Shown here piece by piece: positions 20,508 to 31,005 of a stretch of DNA of 64,000 nt. Positions within the stretch are counted from its first letter, which is position 1, and each line of letters begins with the position of its first letter. The notes beneath the pieces were generated by a model that made no database searches, had not been told where the DNA came from, and saw only the letters and a list, made by a program, of their open reading frames with translations. The stretch lies in assembly GCF_018860965.1 (NCBI RefSeq), contig NZ_JAHKQF010000013.1, forward strand, positions 62,001-126,000. Direction: 5' to 3'. This DNA comes from Alteromonas sp. C1M14 (GTDB lineage: Bacteria; Pseudomonadota; Gammaproteobacteria; Enterobacterales; Alteromonadaceae). The translations under genes were made by a program, and so were the position numbers.

Positions 20508-21374
20508 TTAGTTCATGTCCGATGCATCGTTCACATGTTTTAGCTTATGGTGTAGTGGCGACGTATTGACGCCTCTGGCAACAAAACCTGCCCATTTTTC
20601 CGGCAATGCCTTCAAAATACGTGTAGCTGCGAGTTCATTATCAAAGACCGAAAATACACAGGCGCCTGTGCCCGTCATCCGCGACGGTGCGTAGTGTACC
20701 AACCACTGTAATAATTTTGCAACTTCGAGATGCTGCTTACATACAATTGACTGACAATCGTTGTGGGTATTTTCGAATGTATAGTCGTGCCATTCTATGG
20801 CCGGTGTGCTGCGTGGTAGCGCCGGTTGAGAAAAAATATCTGCGGTACTTACGTGAACGCCGGGGTTTACCACTAAATACCATTTTTCGGCTAAATTTTC
20901 GCTGTGTATTTTTTCACCCACACCGCCCGCAAAGCCGCTACAGCCCTGAACAAAGATAGGTACGTCTGCTCCTAACGCGAGCCCTAGTTGCCCTAACTGT
21001 GAGGCGCTAAGCCCACATTGCCATAAATAATTTAATGCCACCAAGGTTGTGGCGGCATTTGATGAACCGCCGCCGATACCACCGCCCATAGGCAGCACTT
21101 TTTTAAGCTGAATGTGAGCCCCCTTTTGGGTGCCAGTTTTTTCTTGTAAAAGCCGGGCTGCTTTAATGATCAGGTTATCTTCATCATTTACGCCGTCAAT
21201 AGAAGGCGAGAGCGTTAATAAACCGGACTCGTTAATGTCAAAGGCCAGGCTGTCACCGTAATCGAGTAACTGAAATAGGGTTTGTAACTGGTGATAACCA
21301 TTGTCATAGCGCCCGAGAATATGCAAAAACAAGTTAATTTTAGCCGGACTTGGCCACCATTTATCGAGGCTCAT
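20508..21374 (-). CDS. ispE: 4-diphosphocytidyl-2-C-methyl-D-erythritol kinase
   Basis: GHMP kinase of the non-mevalonate isoprenoid pathway. 288 residues, with [20 protein letters not shown] at the N-terminus, the ATP-binding [17 protein letters not shown] near residue 92, and the C-terminal motif [12 protein letters not shown]. Its start overlaps the lolB end by 14 bases, so the two are coupled. The lolB-ispE-prs order is the same as in E. coli. Confidence 0.96.
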   Translation of the reverse strand: MSLDKWWPSPAKINLFLHILGRYDNGYHQLQTLFQLLDYGDSLAFDINESGLLTLSPSIDGVNDEDNLIIKAARLLQEKTGTQKGAHIQLKKVLPMGGGIGGGSSNAATTLVALNYLWQCGLSASQLGQLGLALGADVPIFVQGCSGFAGGVGEKIHSENLAEKWYLVVNPGVHVSTADIFSQPALPRSTPAIEWHDYTFENTHNDCQSIVCKQHLEVAKLLQWLVHYAPSRMTGTGACVFSVFDNELAATRILKALPEKWAGFVARGVNTSPLHHKLKHVNDASDMN

Positions 21375-21978
21375 CAGCTAATTCCCAGCTATCAATACGA
21401 ATTTTTATCATGGTGTTGTCTTTATCTGTTTGTCTTAGCGTCAATTGGTAGGGTAGCCAGATCCCTTCTACATTACCATACTGGCTATAGCTCACCTGCC
21501 AGGAAGAACAAGTTTCACAATTTGGCGAAAGTGACGCCAATAATTGCTTATCATTTAACTGATAAACATCATCTTTTAACGGTAAGCCTTTTATCCAACT
21601 CAATAACTTGTGTACTGGGATATCCCAATTTGTGACTTCGTAAATCAGGGCGGAAGGATCGGAGTGTTCATAAGTCTTGTCGTCGGCTTCAAGAACCGCC
21701 AAACCTTGGCTATAATCCATATTTACCAGCGTGATCCCCAGCAGGTTTGTTAATCGAAATTTAAAATCTGCCTGATTGGTTTTCCAATTCATGTTAGCAC
21801 TTACGGCTTTTTTTCCTTGGCGAATGGCCATCTTTCCTTTGATTTGCCATTGGTTAATGTCGTTCAACTTTGCCAACTGTATAGGAAGGTCTACCGCTTG
21901 TTGCGGCCCGTCTGGCAGGGTTGTACAGGCGCTGAGCCAGAAAAAAACGATAAAAACGAGAGCGATGTGACGACGCAT
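21361..21978 (-). CDS. lolB: Outer-membrane lipoprotein LolB
   Basis: Receives lipoproteins from LolA and inserts them into the outer membrane. The start at 21978 gives a proper lipoprotein signal: MRRHIALVFIVFFWLSAC, lipobox LSAC, mature Cys18. A longer frame to 22068 would bury it. 205 residues. The mature part has the LolB beta-barrel pattern (WQIKGKMAIRQGKKAVSANMNW). Divergent from hemA, as in E. coli. Confidence 0.93.
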   Translation of the reverse strand: MRRHIALVFIVFFWLSACTTLPDGPQQAVDLPIQLAKLNDINQWQIKGKMAIRQGKKAVSANMNWKTNQADFKFRLTNLLGITLVNMDYSQGLAVLEADDKTYEHSDPSALIYEVTNWDIPVHKLLSWIKGLPLKDDVYQLNDKQLLASLSPNCETCSSWQVSYSQYGNVEGIWLPYQLTLRQTDKDNTMIKIRIDSWELADEPR

Positions 21979-22121
21979 AGTGGTCCTATTTCCCTTAATC
22001 CAAACTGGCACAATTGAAGTGTAATAGCAGCATTGTTTATGTGAACACAGTTTCATGAGTACTTTCAATCATTTTGGGTTTTTCGTACAATGCCGCTCCG
22101 ACGACGCCAGCATGAATTTGA

Positions 22122-23387
22122 ATGACCTTAACTGCCCTCGGAATTAACCACAAAACCGCACCTGTTGCCTTACGGGAAAAAGTTGCATTTACACCGGATT
22201 CTCTGGTGTCTGCGCTCGCCTCGTTAAAACAGCTGCCAAATGTTGACGAGTCAGTCATTGTGTCTACCTGTAATCGTACTGAAATCTACGTGAAAGGTAA
22301 CAATGCTAAAGATCTGCTAATGCAATGGTTAGCGGATTTTCATGGTGTGTCTGCTGCAGATATTCAAAATCATAGTTATTTATATGAGCAAGAAGAGGCC
22401 GTCAAACATGTGATGAAAGTCGCCAGTGGCCTCGATTCACTTATTTTAGGTGAACCGCAAATTCTGGGGCAAATTAAACAGGCGTTCAGCGATGCCAAAC
22501 ATTCAGGGACGGTAAGTTCTGAGTTCGAGCGTTTGTTTCAACACACCTTTTCAGTGGCAAAACGTGTTCGCTCTGAAACTGAAATCGGTGCCAATGCGGT
22601 ATCTGTTGCCTTCGCTGCGGTACAATTAGCCAAGCATATTTTTAGTGCTTTGCCCAAGCGTTCTGTGTTGTTGGTCGGCGCCGGCGAAACCATTGAGTTG
22701 GTGGCACAGCATTTAAAAGAGCAAGGTGTAAACCGATTAGCGGTTGCAAACCGTACTGTCACCCGAGCCGAAAATTTAGCTCAGCAACTAGATGCGGATG
22801 TGCTTACACTGTCTCAGTTGCCGGAGCATCTACACGATTTTGATATTGTCATAAGCTCTACAGCAAGTCAGTTACCATTAATCGGTAAAGGCATGGTAGA
22901 AAATGCCTTAAAAAAACGGCGTAACTTGCCCATCTTTCTTGTGGATTTGGCCGTGCCCCGAGATATCGAGTCTCAGGTAAATGAACTAGCTGATGCCTAC
23001 TTATACACCGTGGACGACTTGCAGCACATTGTGGAGCAAAATCTAGCGTCCCGTGAAGTCGCAGCGCAAGAAGCCGAAAAAATTATTGCTGAGCAAGCTG
23101 TGGTGTTTCTGAACTGGAAACAGGCTCAGAAGTCGATTAGCTTGGTACGCGAGTACCGAGAGCGTGGAATGGCATCTCGGGATGAAGCGGTTGCACGTGC
23201 GTTAAATCAGTTAGCTGAAGGCAAGCCCCCAGAAGATATTATGCAAGAACTGGCATACAAATTAACCAATGCGCTGATGCATGGTCCTACCCGGGTCTTG
23301 CGGGAAGCCGCCCAGAAAAATGATGTCGCATTAACCCAATGGTTGGGACAGTCGATGGATATTACTGGCGATAAGCAAGATAAATAA
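22122..23387 (+). CDS. hemA: Glutamyl-tRNA reductase
   Basis: First committed step of C5 tetrapyrrole synthesis, reducing Glu-tRNA to glutamate-1-semialdehyde with NADPH. 421 residues. N-terminal [15 protein letters not shown], active-site Cys50 within [16 protein letters not shown] domain around 190 ([13 protein letters not shown]) and a C-terminal dimerisation helix region. First gene of hemA-prfA-prmC. Confidence 0.97.
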   Translation: MTLTALGINHKTAPVALREKVAFTPDSLVSALASLKQLPNVDESVIVSTCNRTEIYVKGNNAKDLLMQWLADFHGVSAADIQNHSYLYEQEEAVKHVMKVASGLDSLILGEPQILGQIKQAFSDAKHSGTVSSEFERLFQHTFSVAKRVRSETEIGANAVSVAFAAVQLAKHIFSALPKRSVLLVGAGETIELVAQHLKEQGVNRLAVANRTVTRAENLAQQLDADVLTLSQLPEHLHDFDIVISSTASQLPLIGKGMVENALKKRRNLPIFLVDLAVPRDIESQVNELADAYLYTVDDLQHIVEQNLASREVAAQEAEKIIAEQAVVFLNWKQAQKSISLVREYRERGMASRDEAVARALNQLAEGKPPEDIMQELAYKLTNALMHGPTRVLREAAQKNDVALTQWLGQSMDITGDKQDK

Positions 23388-23401
23388 AGGTATTACTTAA
23401 T

Positions 23402-24487
23402 ATGAAAGAGTCCGTTGTCAGAAAGCTAGAAACCTTGGTAGAGCGCTTTGATGAAGTTCAGGCCCTGCTAGGGGATCCTGACACCATTTCTAACCAAGAC
23501 AAATTCCGTGCGTTATCCAAAGAATACAGTCAGTTAGAAGATGTGGTAAAAGGCTTTAATGCCTATCAACAAGCAACCGAAAATTTGCTTTCTGCGCAAG
23601 AAATGCTTGCTGAAGATGACGCTGAAATGCGTGAAATGGCGCAAGAAGAAATAAAACAAACCAAAGCTGAAATCACCGAGTTAGAAAGCGCACTGCAAAT
23701 TTTGTTGCTGCCCAAAGATCCCAATGATGACAACAACTGCTTTTTGGAAATCCGAGCCGGAGCCGGTGGCGACGAAGCTGGTATTTTTGCCGGCGATCTT
23801 TTCAGAATGTATAGCCGTTATGCTGAAACTCAGGGCTGGAAAGTGGACGTTGTGAGCCAAAACGAAGGCGAACATGGCGGTTTTAAAGAGGTTATCGCTC
23901 ATATTTCTGGTGAAGGTGTATACGGTATTTTGAAATTTGAATCTGGCGGCCACCGTGTACAACGGGTACCGGAAACCGAGTCTCAGGGCCGGATCCATAC
24001 CTCAGCTTGTACGGTGGCTGTATTGCCAGAAATACCAGAATCTGAAGCCATTGAAATTAATTCAGGCGATTTACGTATCGATACCTTTCGCGCGTCTGGC
24101 GCGGGTGGTCAGCACGTAAATAAAACCGACTCAGCCATTCGTATTACCCATTTACCTTCCGGTGTGGTGGTGGAATGTCAGGATGAGCGTTCTCAGCACA
24201 AAAATCGGGCGAAAGCCATGTCGGTGTTGCAAGCCAGACTGAATCAAATAGAAGAAGAAAAGCGTGCTGCTGAAGAAGCCTCTACTCGACGTAACTTAGT
24301 GGGTAGTGGTGATCGCTCCGAGCGCATCCGTACTTATAACTTCCCACAAGGGCGGGTGACGGATCACCGTATTAACCTCACGTTGTATCGTTTAGATGAA
24401 GTGATAGAAGGTAATTTGGCGGCGATGCTAGATCCGATTCGACAGGAACACCAAGCAGACTTGCTTGCCTCGTTGGCTGACGATTAA
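23402..24487 (+). CDS. prfA: Peptide chain release factor 1
   Basis: Reads UAA and UAG in the ribosomal A site. 361 residues. The catalytic GGQ lies in [14 protein letters not shown] (about 230-243), followed by the domain with [13 protein letters not shown]. The N-terminal coiled coil is present. It lies 14 bp after hemA, and its stop shares a base with the start of prmC, whose product methylates the GGQ glutamine. Confidence 0.98.
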   Translation: MKESVVRKLETLVERFDEVQALLGDPDTISNQDKFRALSKEYSQLEDVVKGFNAYQQATENLLSAQEMLAEDDAEMREMAQEEIKQTKAEITELESALQILLLPKDPNDDNNCFLEIRAGAGGDEAGIFAGDLFRMYSRYAETQGWKVDVVSQNEGEHGGFKEVIAHISGEGVYGILKFESGGHRVQRVPETESQGRIHTSACTVAVLPEIPESEAIEINSGDLRIDTFRASGAGGQHVNKTDSAIRITHLPSGVVVECQDERSQHKNRAKAMSVLQARLNQIEEEKRAAEEASTRRNLVGSGDRSERIRTYNFPQGRVTDHRINLTLYRLDEVIEGNLAAMLDPIRQEHQADLLASLADD

Positions 24488-25332
24488 TGACGCTTTCCAT
24501 TGCCCAGGCCTTGGACTGGGCGCGTAACACATTGTCGCGGGGAGAGTCGGCAGACACCGATGCCAAGGTGTTGTTATGTCATGTACTACAACAAAACCGT
24601 ACTTATCTTTATACCTGGCCCGAAAAGTTACTCACCGAAGACCAACGCCAAACCTATGAATCCCTTGTACACAAACGCGAGGTAGGGGAGCCGGTGGCGT
24701 ATATAACCGGATACCGGGAATTTTGGTCTTTACGATTGCGGGTGGAGCCATCAACCTTGATCCCTCGCCCCGATACCGAATTGCTGGTAGAAACGGCGTT
24801 GACCTTGTTGGATGAGGGCGATACTCAGGTATGTGATCTTGGTACCGGCACCGGTGCTATTGCGTTGGCCATTGCCAGTGAACGGGCGAATGTGCACGTT
24901 ACCGGAGTGGATAAATTCGCTAATGTGGTAGCCCTAGCGAAAACAAATGCACAAGATAATCAGGTTAAGAATGTGGCGTTTCTGCAAAGTCACTGGTTTG
25001 ATGCCATCGCGCAGACGACCTTCGATATGATTGTTTCTAACCCGCCTTATGTCGAATCCAATAGCCCTTATCTAGGTCAAGGCGACGTGCGTTTTGAACC
25101 TCGTTCAGCCCTCACTGCCGGTGAGGATGGATTAGAAGATATTGTCGATATCATCGATAAAGCACGTCAACATCTACGGTTACATGGTTGGCTTTTAATT
25201 GAACATGGGCACAGCCAAGGCCAAGCGATTCGAGAGCAATTTGCCCAAGCAGGGTATCAGGATATCCATACCTATCAGGATCTCGCCGGTTTAGATAGAC
25301 TCACCGCGGCCAAAAGAGTTTCTTGCGAATAA
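24487..25332 (+). CDS. prmC: Release-factor glutamine methyltransferase
   Basis: SAM-dependent N5-glutamine methyltransferase for RF1 and RF2. 281 residues. N-terminal helical domain, SAM motif CDLGTGTGAIALAIASE at about 116-132, and the NPPY catalytic motif in IVSNPPYVES near 185. Start overlaps the prfA stop (TAATGA). Confidence 0.97.
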   Translation: MTLSIAQALDWARNTLSRGESADTDAKVLLCHVLQQNRTYLYTWPEKLLTEDQRQTYESLVHKREVGEPVAYITGYREFWSLRLRVEPSTLIPRPDTELLVETALTLLDEGDTQVCDLGTGTGAIALAIASERANVHVTGVDKFANVVALAKTNAQDNQVKNVAFLQSHWFDAIAQTTFDMIVSNPPYVESNSPYLGQGDVRFEPRSALTAGEDGLEDIVDIIDKARQHLRLHGWLLIEHGHSQGQAIREQFAQAGYQDIHTYQDLAGLDRLTAAKRVSCE

Positions 25333-25382
25333 TCGCGCTTACAGTATGCTTTGTTTGGCCACACAAATACGGACAGTATTAG

Positions 25383-26930
25383 ATGAGTGATGATTTTTTC
25401 TTTATAGAAGACGATGATGAAGCCATACCAGAAGAACTGGGAAGCTGGAAAGTCCTTATCGTAGACGATGAGCCCGAAGTCCATGCGGTTACCAAACTCG
25501 CTCTGAGTGATTTTATCCTTGATGATCGGCGGTTAGAGTTTATTAGCGCTTACAGCGGCGATGAAGCAAAAACGTACTTACGGACCCATAATGATGTGGC
25601 TGTGGTATTGCTTGATGTGGTGATGGAAACAGATAACGCCGGGCTGGAAGTGGCACAATTTATTCGAAATGTGCTGGATAACCATTTTACTCGCATTATT
25701 TTACGTACCGGACAACCGGGACAGGCACCAGAACGCAGTGTCATTGTTGATTATGACATCAACGACTATAAATCAAAAACAGAACTCACCGCACAAAAAC
25801 TGTTCACGGTAATGATCGCTTCTTTACGATCTTATCGCGATATTGTGGTAATTGAAGAGAACCGCGCTGGTTTGGAAAAAATCATGGATGCGTCTGCCGA
25901 TCTCTTTACCTCTCGTTCACTTGAGAAGTTTATGCGGGGCATTATTCAGCAACTTGCGTCTATTATGGGGTTTTCAAAAGACGCCGCTTACATTACCAAT
26001 GCGGTGGCGGTGTCTCGTCCCCTTCGGCAGCCTTCTTCTCGTGAGCTGTTTGTGTTTGCCGGCAACGGCGAGTACGCCGGCAAGGAAGGTAAGCGCTTAA
26101 ATGAGACGATCCCCGAAGATGCCTATCAATTATGTCAGCAAGCCCTGAAAGAAAAGCGCATTATTTTTGGTGAAGATTACGTGGTGGCTTATTGTTACAG
26201 CAAACACCATAAAGACTCGCTACTTTACCTGTCAGGTATTCCCCGAAAATTAAGCGAAACCAACATGCATTTACTTAAGTTGTTTTCCGAAAACGTGCAA
26301 TTGGCTTTTGAAAACGTGTTGGTTACTCAAGAGGTCGAAAGTACCCAACGGGAAATAATTGAGCGACTTGGCATTGCCATGGAAGGGGCTGATGGGGGTG
26401 GCAATCACATTAAACGAATGGTCGAAATGGCTGAACTTCTCGCCCGCTATGTCGGTTTAAGTGAGCGGGACATCGTCACCTTGCGTTTGGCTATTCCACT
26501 GCATGATGTGGGTAATGCACAAGTTTCCTCTCATATACTCGTAAAGCCAGACACCCTGACTGACGAAGAACGGTTTGCCATTAGGCAGCATTCAGAATTC
26601 GGTTATCAGATCCTAAAAGATTCAGACAGCCCGACGATTCAATTAGCCTCCATACTGGCCAGAGAGCATCATGAAAGGTGGGATGGAAAAGGGTATCCCA
26701 TGGGATTAAAAGGCGAAGAAATTCAGTTACAAAGCCGAATTGCTACTGTGGTGGATGTTTTCGACGCCCTAATGAACAAGCGCCCATACAAAGAAGCATG
26801 GTCATTAGATAAAACCGTGGCAACATTACAAGGGGAAAGCGGCCGGCATTTTGATCCGCGATTGGTTAAATACATGCTGGAAAACATAGAACGTTTCAAC
26901 GAAATTCAACAGCGCTGGAAAGACAGCTAA
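25383..26930 (+). CDS. Response regulator with DUF3369 and HD-GYP domain
   Basis: 515 residues. Receiver domain at about 22-150, with acidic pair D28/D29 and phospho-acceptor D78 in VVLLDVVM. A DUF3369 (GAF-like) region runs at about 170-335. A C-terminal HD-GYP domain, at about 345-500, has H374-D375 and GYP at 437-439 (HHERWDGKGYP). HD-GYP proteins hydrolyse cyclic di-GMP to pGpG/GMP. The lysine usually following HDxG is Asn here (HDVGN), which may alter activity. No sensor kinase is adjacent. It interrupts the otherwise conserved prmC-sirB-kdsA run. Confidence 0.9.
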   Translation: MSDDFFFIEDDDEAIPEELGSWKVLIVDDEPEVHAVTKLALSDFILDDRRLEFISAYSGDEAKTYLRTHNDVAVVLLDVVMETDNAGLEVAQFIRNVLDNHFTRIILRTGQPGQAPERSVIVDYDINDYKSKTELTAQKLFTVMIASLRSYRDIVVIEENRAGLEKIMDASADLFTSRSLEKFMRGIIQQLASIMGFSKDAAYITNAVAVSRPLRQPSSRELFVFAGNGEYAGKEGKRLNETIPEDAYQLCQQALKEKRIIFGEDYVVAYCYSKHHKDSLLYLSGIPRKLSETNMHLLKLFSENVQLAFENVLVTQEVESTQREIIERLGIAMEGADGGGNHIKRMVEMAELLARYVGLSERDIVTLRLAIPLHDVGNAQVSSHILVKPDTLTDEERFAIRQHSEFGYQILKDSDSPTIQLASILAREHHERWDGKGYPMGLKGEEIQLQSRIATVVDVFDALMNKRPYKEAWSLDKTVATLQGESGRHFDPRLVKYMLENIERFNEIQQRWKDS

Positions 26931-26953
26931 AAAAGAAAAAAAAGGATACGATT

Positions 26954-27328
26954 ATGTATATGATGGCCAAACATATTCACCTTACCGCCGTTGCGTTAAG
27001 TGTATTTTTGTTTGTTTTACGATTTATCTGGTCACAGTTTTCACCTGCTGTGTTGGAAAAAAAGTGGTTAAAAATCACTCCTCACGTGGTAGATACCATC
27101 TTGTTGATCAGTGCGCTTTCTTTATGCGTCATGCTAAATCAATACCCCTTTGTACAAGGTTGGTTAACGTTTAAAGTGGTAGGGTTAGTGGTGTATATTT
27201 TGATGGGTTTATTTGCCCTTAAATGGGCCCGCAATGCACCGCTAAAATGGATTGGTTTTATTGGCGCATTAACCTGGTTAGCGTTGATCGCCAAGGTTGC
27301 GGTGACCAAACAACCTTTATTCTTTTAG
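26954..27328 (+). CDS. SirB2-family membrane protein
   Basis: 124 residues, almost all hydrophobic, with four predicted helices. N-terminal KHIHLTAVALSVFLFVLRF matches the SirB/YchQ family, which in enterobacteria sits between prmC and kdsA, as here. Function is unknown. The start has an AAAGGA site eight bases upstream. Confidence 0.85.
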   Translation: MYMMAKHIHLTAVALSVFLFVLRFIWSQFSPAVLEKKWLKITPHVVDTILLISALSLCVMLNQYPFVQGWLTFKVVGLVVYILMGLFALKWARNAPLKWIGFIGALTWLALIAKVAVTKQPLFF

Positions 27329-27331
27329 TAA

Positions 27332-28198
<867 letters not shown>

Positions 28199-28214
28199 GG
28201 CGTCTGATGGCGAG

Positions 28215-28238
28215 TGCCGGTAACTTACGTTACCGGCA
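28215..28238 (+). terminator. Hairpin after kdsA
   Basis: Ten-base stem TGCCGGTAAC/GTTACCGGCA with a TTAC loop, 16 bases after the kdsA stop and facing a convergent gene. Only two T follow, so intrinsic strength is uncertain. Confidence 0.65.
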
Positions 28239-28262
28239 TTCGTATCAGGTGTGGGTAAAGGA

Positions 28263-28529
28263 TTATTCGCTTTTGTCAGCGTCCTTTATTACAACGGTCG
28301 CTTCGTCAGACATTACTAACAAAGTTTTAGATGCGTGTTCTACGCTACCTGTTGCCAATGTTGCTGAGACTTGAGCCTTAATGTCCACAGACACAGGAGC
28401 AAGCTCGATTTTTTCGATTACTGGCGTAAACGGGCTTTGTACCGGCATTTCTGCACTGATAGTTGGATAAGCAGTTGTAGCAGCAAGCATTACAGCCATT
28501 TGGCTGAAGAATTTTTTGAATTTAGTCAT
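28263..28529 (-). CDS. Small secreted protein of unknown function
   Basis: 88 residues with a classical signal peptide (FKKFFSQMAVMLAATTAYPTISA) and a likely cleavage after ISA near residue 26. The mature 60 residues are beta-rich, without cysteines. A plausible ribosome site precedes the ATG. I do not recognise a family, and the neighbours give no functional hint. Confidence 0.6.
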   Translation of the reverse strand: MTKFKKFFSQMAVMLAATTAYPTISAEMPVQSPFTPVIEKIELAPVSVDIKAQVSATLATGSVEHASKTLLVMSDEATVVIKDADKSE

Positions 28530-29105
28530 ATCACACCTAATAAAATTAATTTAATATCTATTAACAAGTTGTCTACTTTCATTAACATTAGGCGTTTGTA
28601 ACTTATTGAACAAAAACGCCTGTCTTTGAAAGCGGGCGAATAATAAACAGTTTTAATGAAATATTAAATCGAGTAAATATAGGGGTGATGGATTAGATTA
28701 ACTAATCCGAAGTTGCAACTAAAGTTTAATCCTTCGATGCCAAATTATTAAGCCGTGCTTTATCTTCATCGAGTTCAGCCATTCTCTGTCATTAGTGTTT
28801 TCGCTAAGCGTCTTATAAATATGCCTGAAGGTAGCGCCATCAGTGCGGTAGCGAAAATTAATAAGGGACGGAAGTGGCGACAAATTGGTGCAGTTATCCA
28901 GCTTGCTTTTGTTTGACAACATTGGGTAACTCATGAATACTTTCTCAGCTTCTATGTTTTCCCAAAAGTCGTGTGATGTCGCATAAACAGAAATATCTTA
29001 GCTTTTTATTGTTCTATCACGATTTCGGCTACCAAAGGGTGCTTAATTGTCTAATAAACAATCCATGCCTTACATGTCTAACTCTTGTGCATATCAGGTT
29101 TTCCC
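28530..29105. other. Intergenic stretch without a supported gene
   Basis: About 575 bases, A+T-rich. A 71-codon minus-strand frame (28719-28934) has a coding-like patch (TDGATFRHIYKTLSEN) but no ribosome site, and overlaps nothing recognisable. It may be a decayed fragment. The gcvA promoter must lie near 29050-29105. Confidence 0.4.
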
Positions 29106-30005
29106 ATGAATAGACGTTTACCGCCGCTCAATGCGTTGAAAGCCTTTGAGGCTGCAGCTCGACATCTCAGTTTTACTAAAGCGGCAGATGAACTGTTTGT
29201 TACCCAAGCTGCGGTAAGTCATCAAATAAAAGCATTAGAAGAGTTTTTGTCGATGAAATTGTTTTTGCGTCGCAATCGCTCACTTTTGCTTACTGAAGAA
29301 GGGCAGGCTTACTTTCTCGAATTAAAAGATATTTTTAAGCACTTGCAAGAGGCCACAGAGCGCTTACTGGCCAAAGGCAGTAAGGGGGCGATCACGGTGG
29401 CAATGCCGCCAAGTTTTGCCAGCCAGTGGTTAGTGCCGCGCATTAGCCGATTTAGCGTGGAACACCCAGATATTGATGTACGCATAAAGGCGGTGGATTT
29501 TGATGAGGGCTTCTTAGAAGATGACGTAGATGTTGCTATTTATTACGGCAAAGGGCGTTGGTCAGGGGTGAAGGCGGACAAACTGCACACCGAATATCTT
29601 ACTCCTCTTTGTGCCCCTTCTTTATTTAATGGCCCAAGGCCTCTTTCGCGATTAAGCGATCTTCGTCACCATATTTTGTTGCACGACATGAGCCGAGAGG
29701 CGTGGAAAAATTGGTTAAAGGCGGTGGGCGTAACGGGTGTGAACGTTAACCAAGGGCCGGTATTTAGTCATTCTATGTTAGTGTTACAAGCGGCGGCATT
29801 AGGTCAGGGGATTGCTTTGGGTAACACCATATTGGCGAAACCGGAATTAGATGCAGGCCGTCTAATCATGCCTTTTGAAGAAAAAGTCGCCAGTCGCGAT
29901 GCCTTTTACATGGTATGTGATGAATCTCAGGCCGATTTAGGTAAAATCGCCGCGTTTCGCGAATGGATATTAGGTCAGGTGGAAGAAGAACAAAATGACA
30001 TTTAG
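29106..30005 (+). CDS. gcvA: LysR-type regulator, GcvA-like
   Basis: DNA-binding regulator. GcvA controls the glycine cleavage operon in E. coli. 299 residues from the ATG at 29106 (MNRRLPPLNALKAFEAAARH), which aligns to GcvA from its first residues, so I reject the earlier frame start at 29085. The helix-turn-helix covers about 20-45 (TKAADELFVTQAAVSHQIKALE) and an effector-binding domain follows. The gcvA-DUF423-rlmM order resembles E. coli gcvA-ygdD-rlmM, with one extra gene inserted. Confidence 0.92.
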   Translation: MNRRLPPLNALKAFEAAARHLSFTKAADELFVTQAAVSHQIKALEEFLSMKLFLRRNRSLLLTEEGQAYFLELKDIFKHLQEATERLLAKGSKGAITVAMPPSFASQWLVPRISRFSVEHPDIDVRIKAVDFDEGFLEDDVDVAIYYGKGRWSGVKADKLHTEYLTPLCAPSLFNGPRPLSRLSDLRHHILLHDMSREAWKNWLKAVGVTGVNVNQGPVFSHSMLVLQAAALGQGIALGNTILAKPELDAGRLIMPFEEKVASRDAFYMVCDESQADLGKIAAFREWILGQVEEEQNDI

Positions 30006-30627
30006 CACAATACGTGATGATGCCAGTGACGCTAAAGGGTTATTTATTTTTGCCCATGGCGCTGGTGCCGGTATGTCCTCTACGTTTATGGCGGATATGG
30101 CATCCCGACTATGCGCCCAAGGGATCAGCGTACTTCGTTTTGACTTCCCTTATATGCAAACCATGACAGAAACAGGCAAACGTAGACCGCCGGATAAAGG
30201 GGATAAACTGCTTAGCCATTATTTGGCGTTGGTAAGGGAAGTGAGAAAGTCATATTCGGGGCGTTTATTTATTGGCGGTAAATCCATGGGCGGCAGAATG
30301 GCTACCATGGCATTAGACCAGTGCGACGCAGACGGTGCGTTGGTGTTTGGTTATCCTTTTCATCCGCCAGGCAAACCGGAAAAGCTAAGAACTGACCATT
30401 TACACTCTTCCCACAAACCCATGTGTATTATCCAGGGAGAAAGAGATACCTTCGGACACCAAAATGAAGTGACAGATTATAAATTGCCAGCCAATATTCA
30501 CCTTCATTTTTTACCCGATGGCGATCATAGTTTTAAACCACGTAAAGCCAGTGGTTATGATCTCGACACCCATATCAGTACCGCTGCAACCATAGGCAGC
30601 CAGTTTATTCGTACATTGGAGAAGTAA
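29995..30627 (+). CDS. Alpha/beta hydrolase, KANL3/Tex30-like
   Basis: 210 residues. FIFAHGAGAGMSS supplies the oxyanion-type turn, the nucleophile elbow is GGKSMGGRMA (Ser near residue 98), and a late GDHSFKPRK holds the catalytic His. Matches the Tex30/KANL3 dienelactone-hydrolase-like family. The substrate is unknown. It overlaps the end of gcvA by 11 bases and abuts the DUF423 gene, so it is probably co-transcribed. Confidence 0.85.
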   Translation: MTFSTIRDDASDAKGLFIFAHGAGAGMSSTFMADMASRLCAQGISVLRFDFPYMQTMTETGKRRPPDKGDKLLSHYLALVREVRKSYSGRLFIGGKSMGGRMATMALDQCDADGALVFGYPFHPPGKPEKLRTDHLHSSHKPMCIIQGERDTFGHQNEVTDYKLPANIHLHFLPDGDHSFKPRKASGYDLDTHISTAATIGSQFIRTLEK

Positions 30628-31005
30628 ATGAGACGTTTTGCCATTATTGGCGCGGTGGCCGCACTACTAGCGGTTATCTTTGGCGCGCTAGGCGCTCATG
30701 CACTAAAAACGGTGCTATCACCGGCACACCTTAGTGCCTTTCATACGGCCGTGAACTATCAAATGTATCATGGCTTGGCGTTACTGATATTGGCGGTTAC
30801 CAATAACTATACAGCAAGCAAGTTTGCAAAACTGGCAGGGTATTTTTTTGTATCTGGCATACTTTTATTCAGCGGTAGTATTTATTTGCTTACGTTAGCG
30901 AAATGGACACTAGTGGGGCCTGTTACGCCCATCGGTGGTGTATGTTTAATGGTGGGTTGGATTTGTCTTATCCTCGGTCTAGTTAAAGGGGCCGCTCATG
31001 AATAG
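30628..31005 (+). CDS. DUF423 membrane protein, YgdD-like
   Basis: 125 residues with four hydrophobic helices. N-terminal signature AVIFGALGAHALK and the mid-protein FHTAVNYQMYHGLALL are typical of DUF423. Function is unknown. It starts directly after the hydrolase stop and overlaps rlmM by eight bases, the E. coli ygdD-rlmM arrangement. Confidence 0.9.
   Translation: MRRFAIIGAVAALLAVIFGALGAHALKTVLSPAHLSAFHTAVNYQMYHGLALLILAVTNNYTASKFAKLAGYFFVSGILLFSGSIYLLTLAKWTLVGPVTPIGGVCLMVGWICLILGLVKGAAHE

Noticed and set aside
28719..28934. 71-codon minus-strand frame
   Set aside because: A coding-like patch but no start context or family; kept only as a note on the intergenic region.
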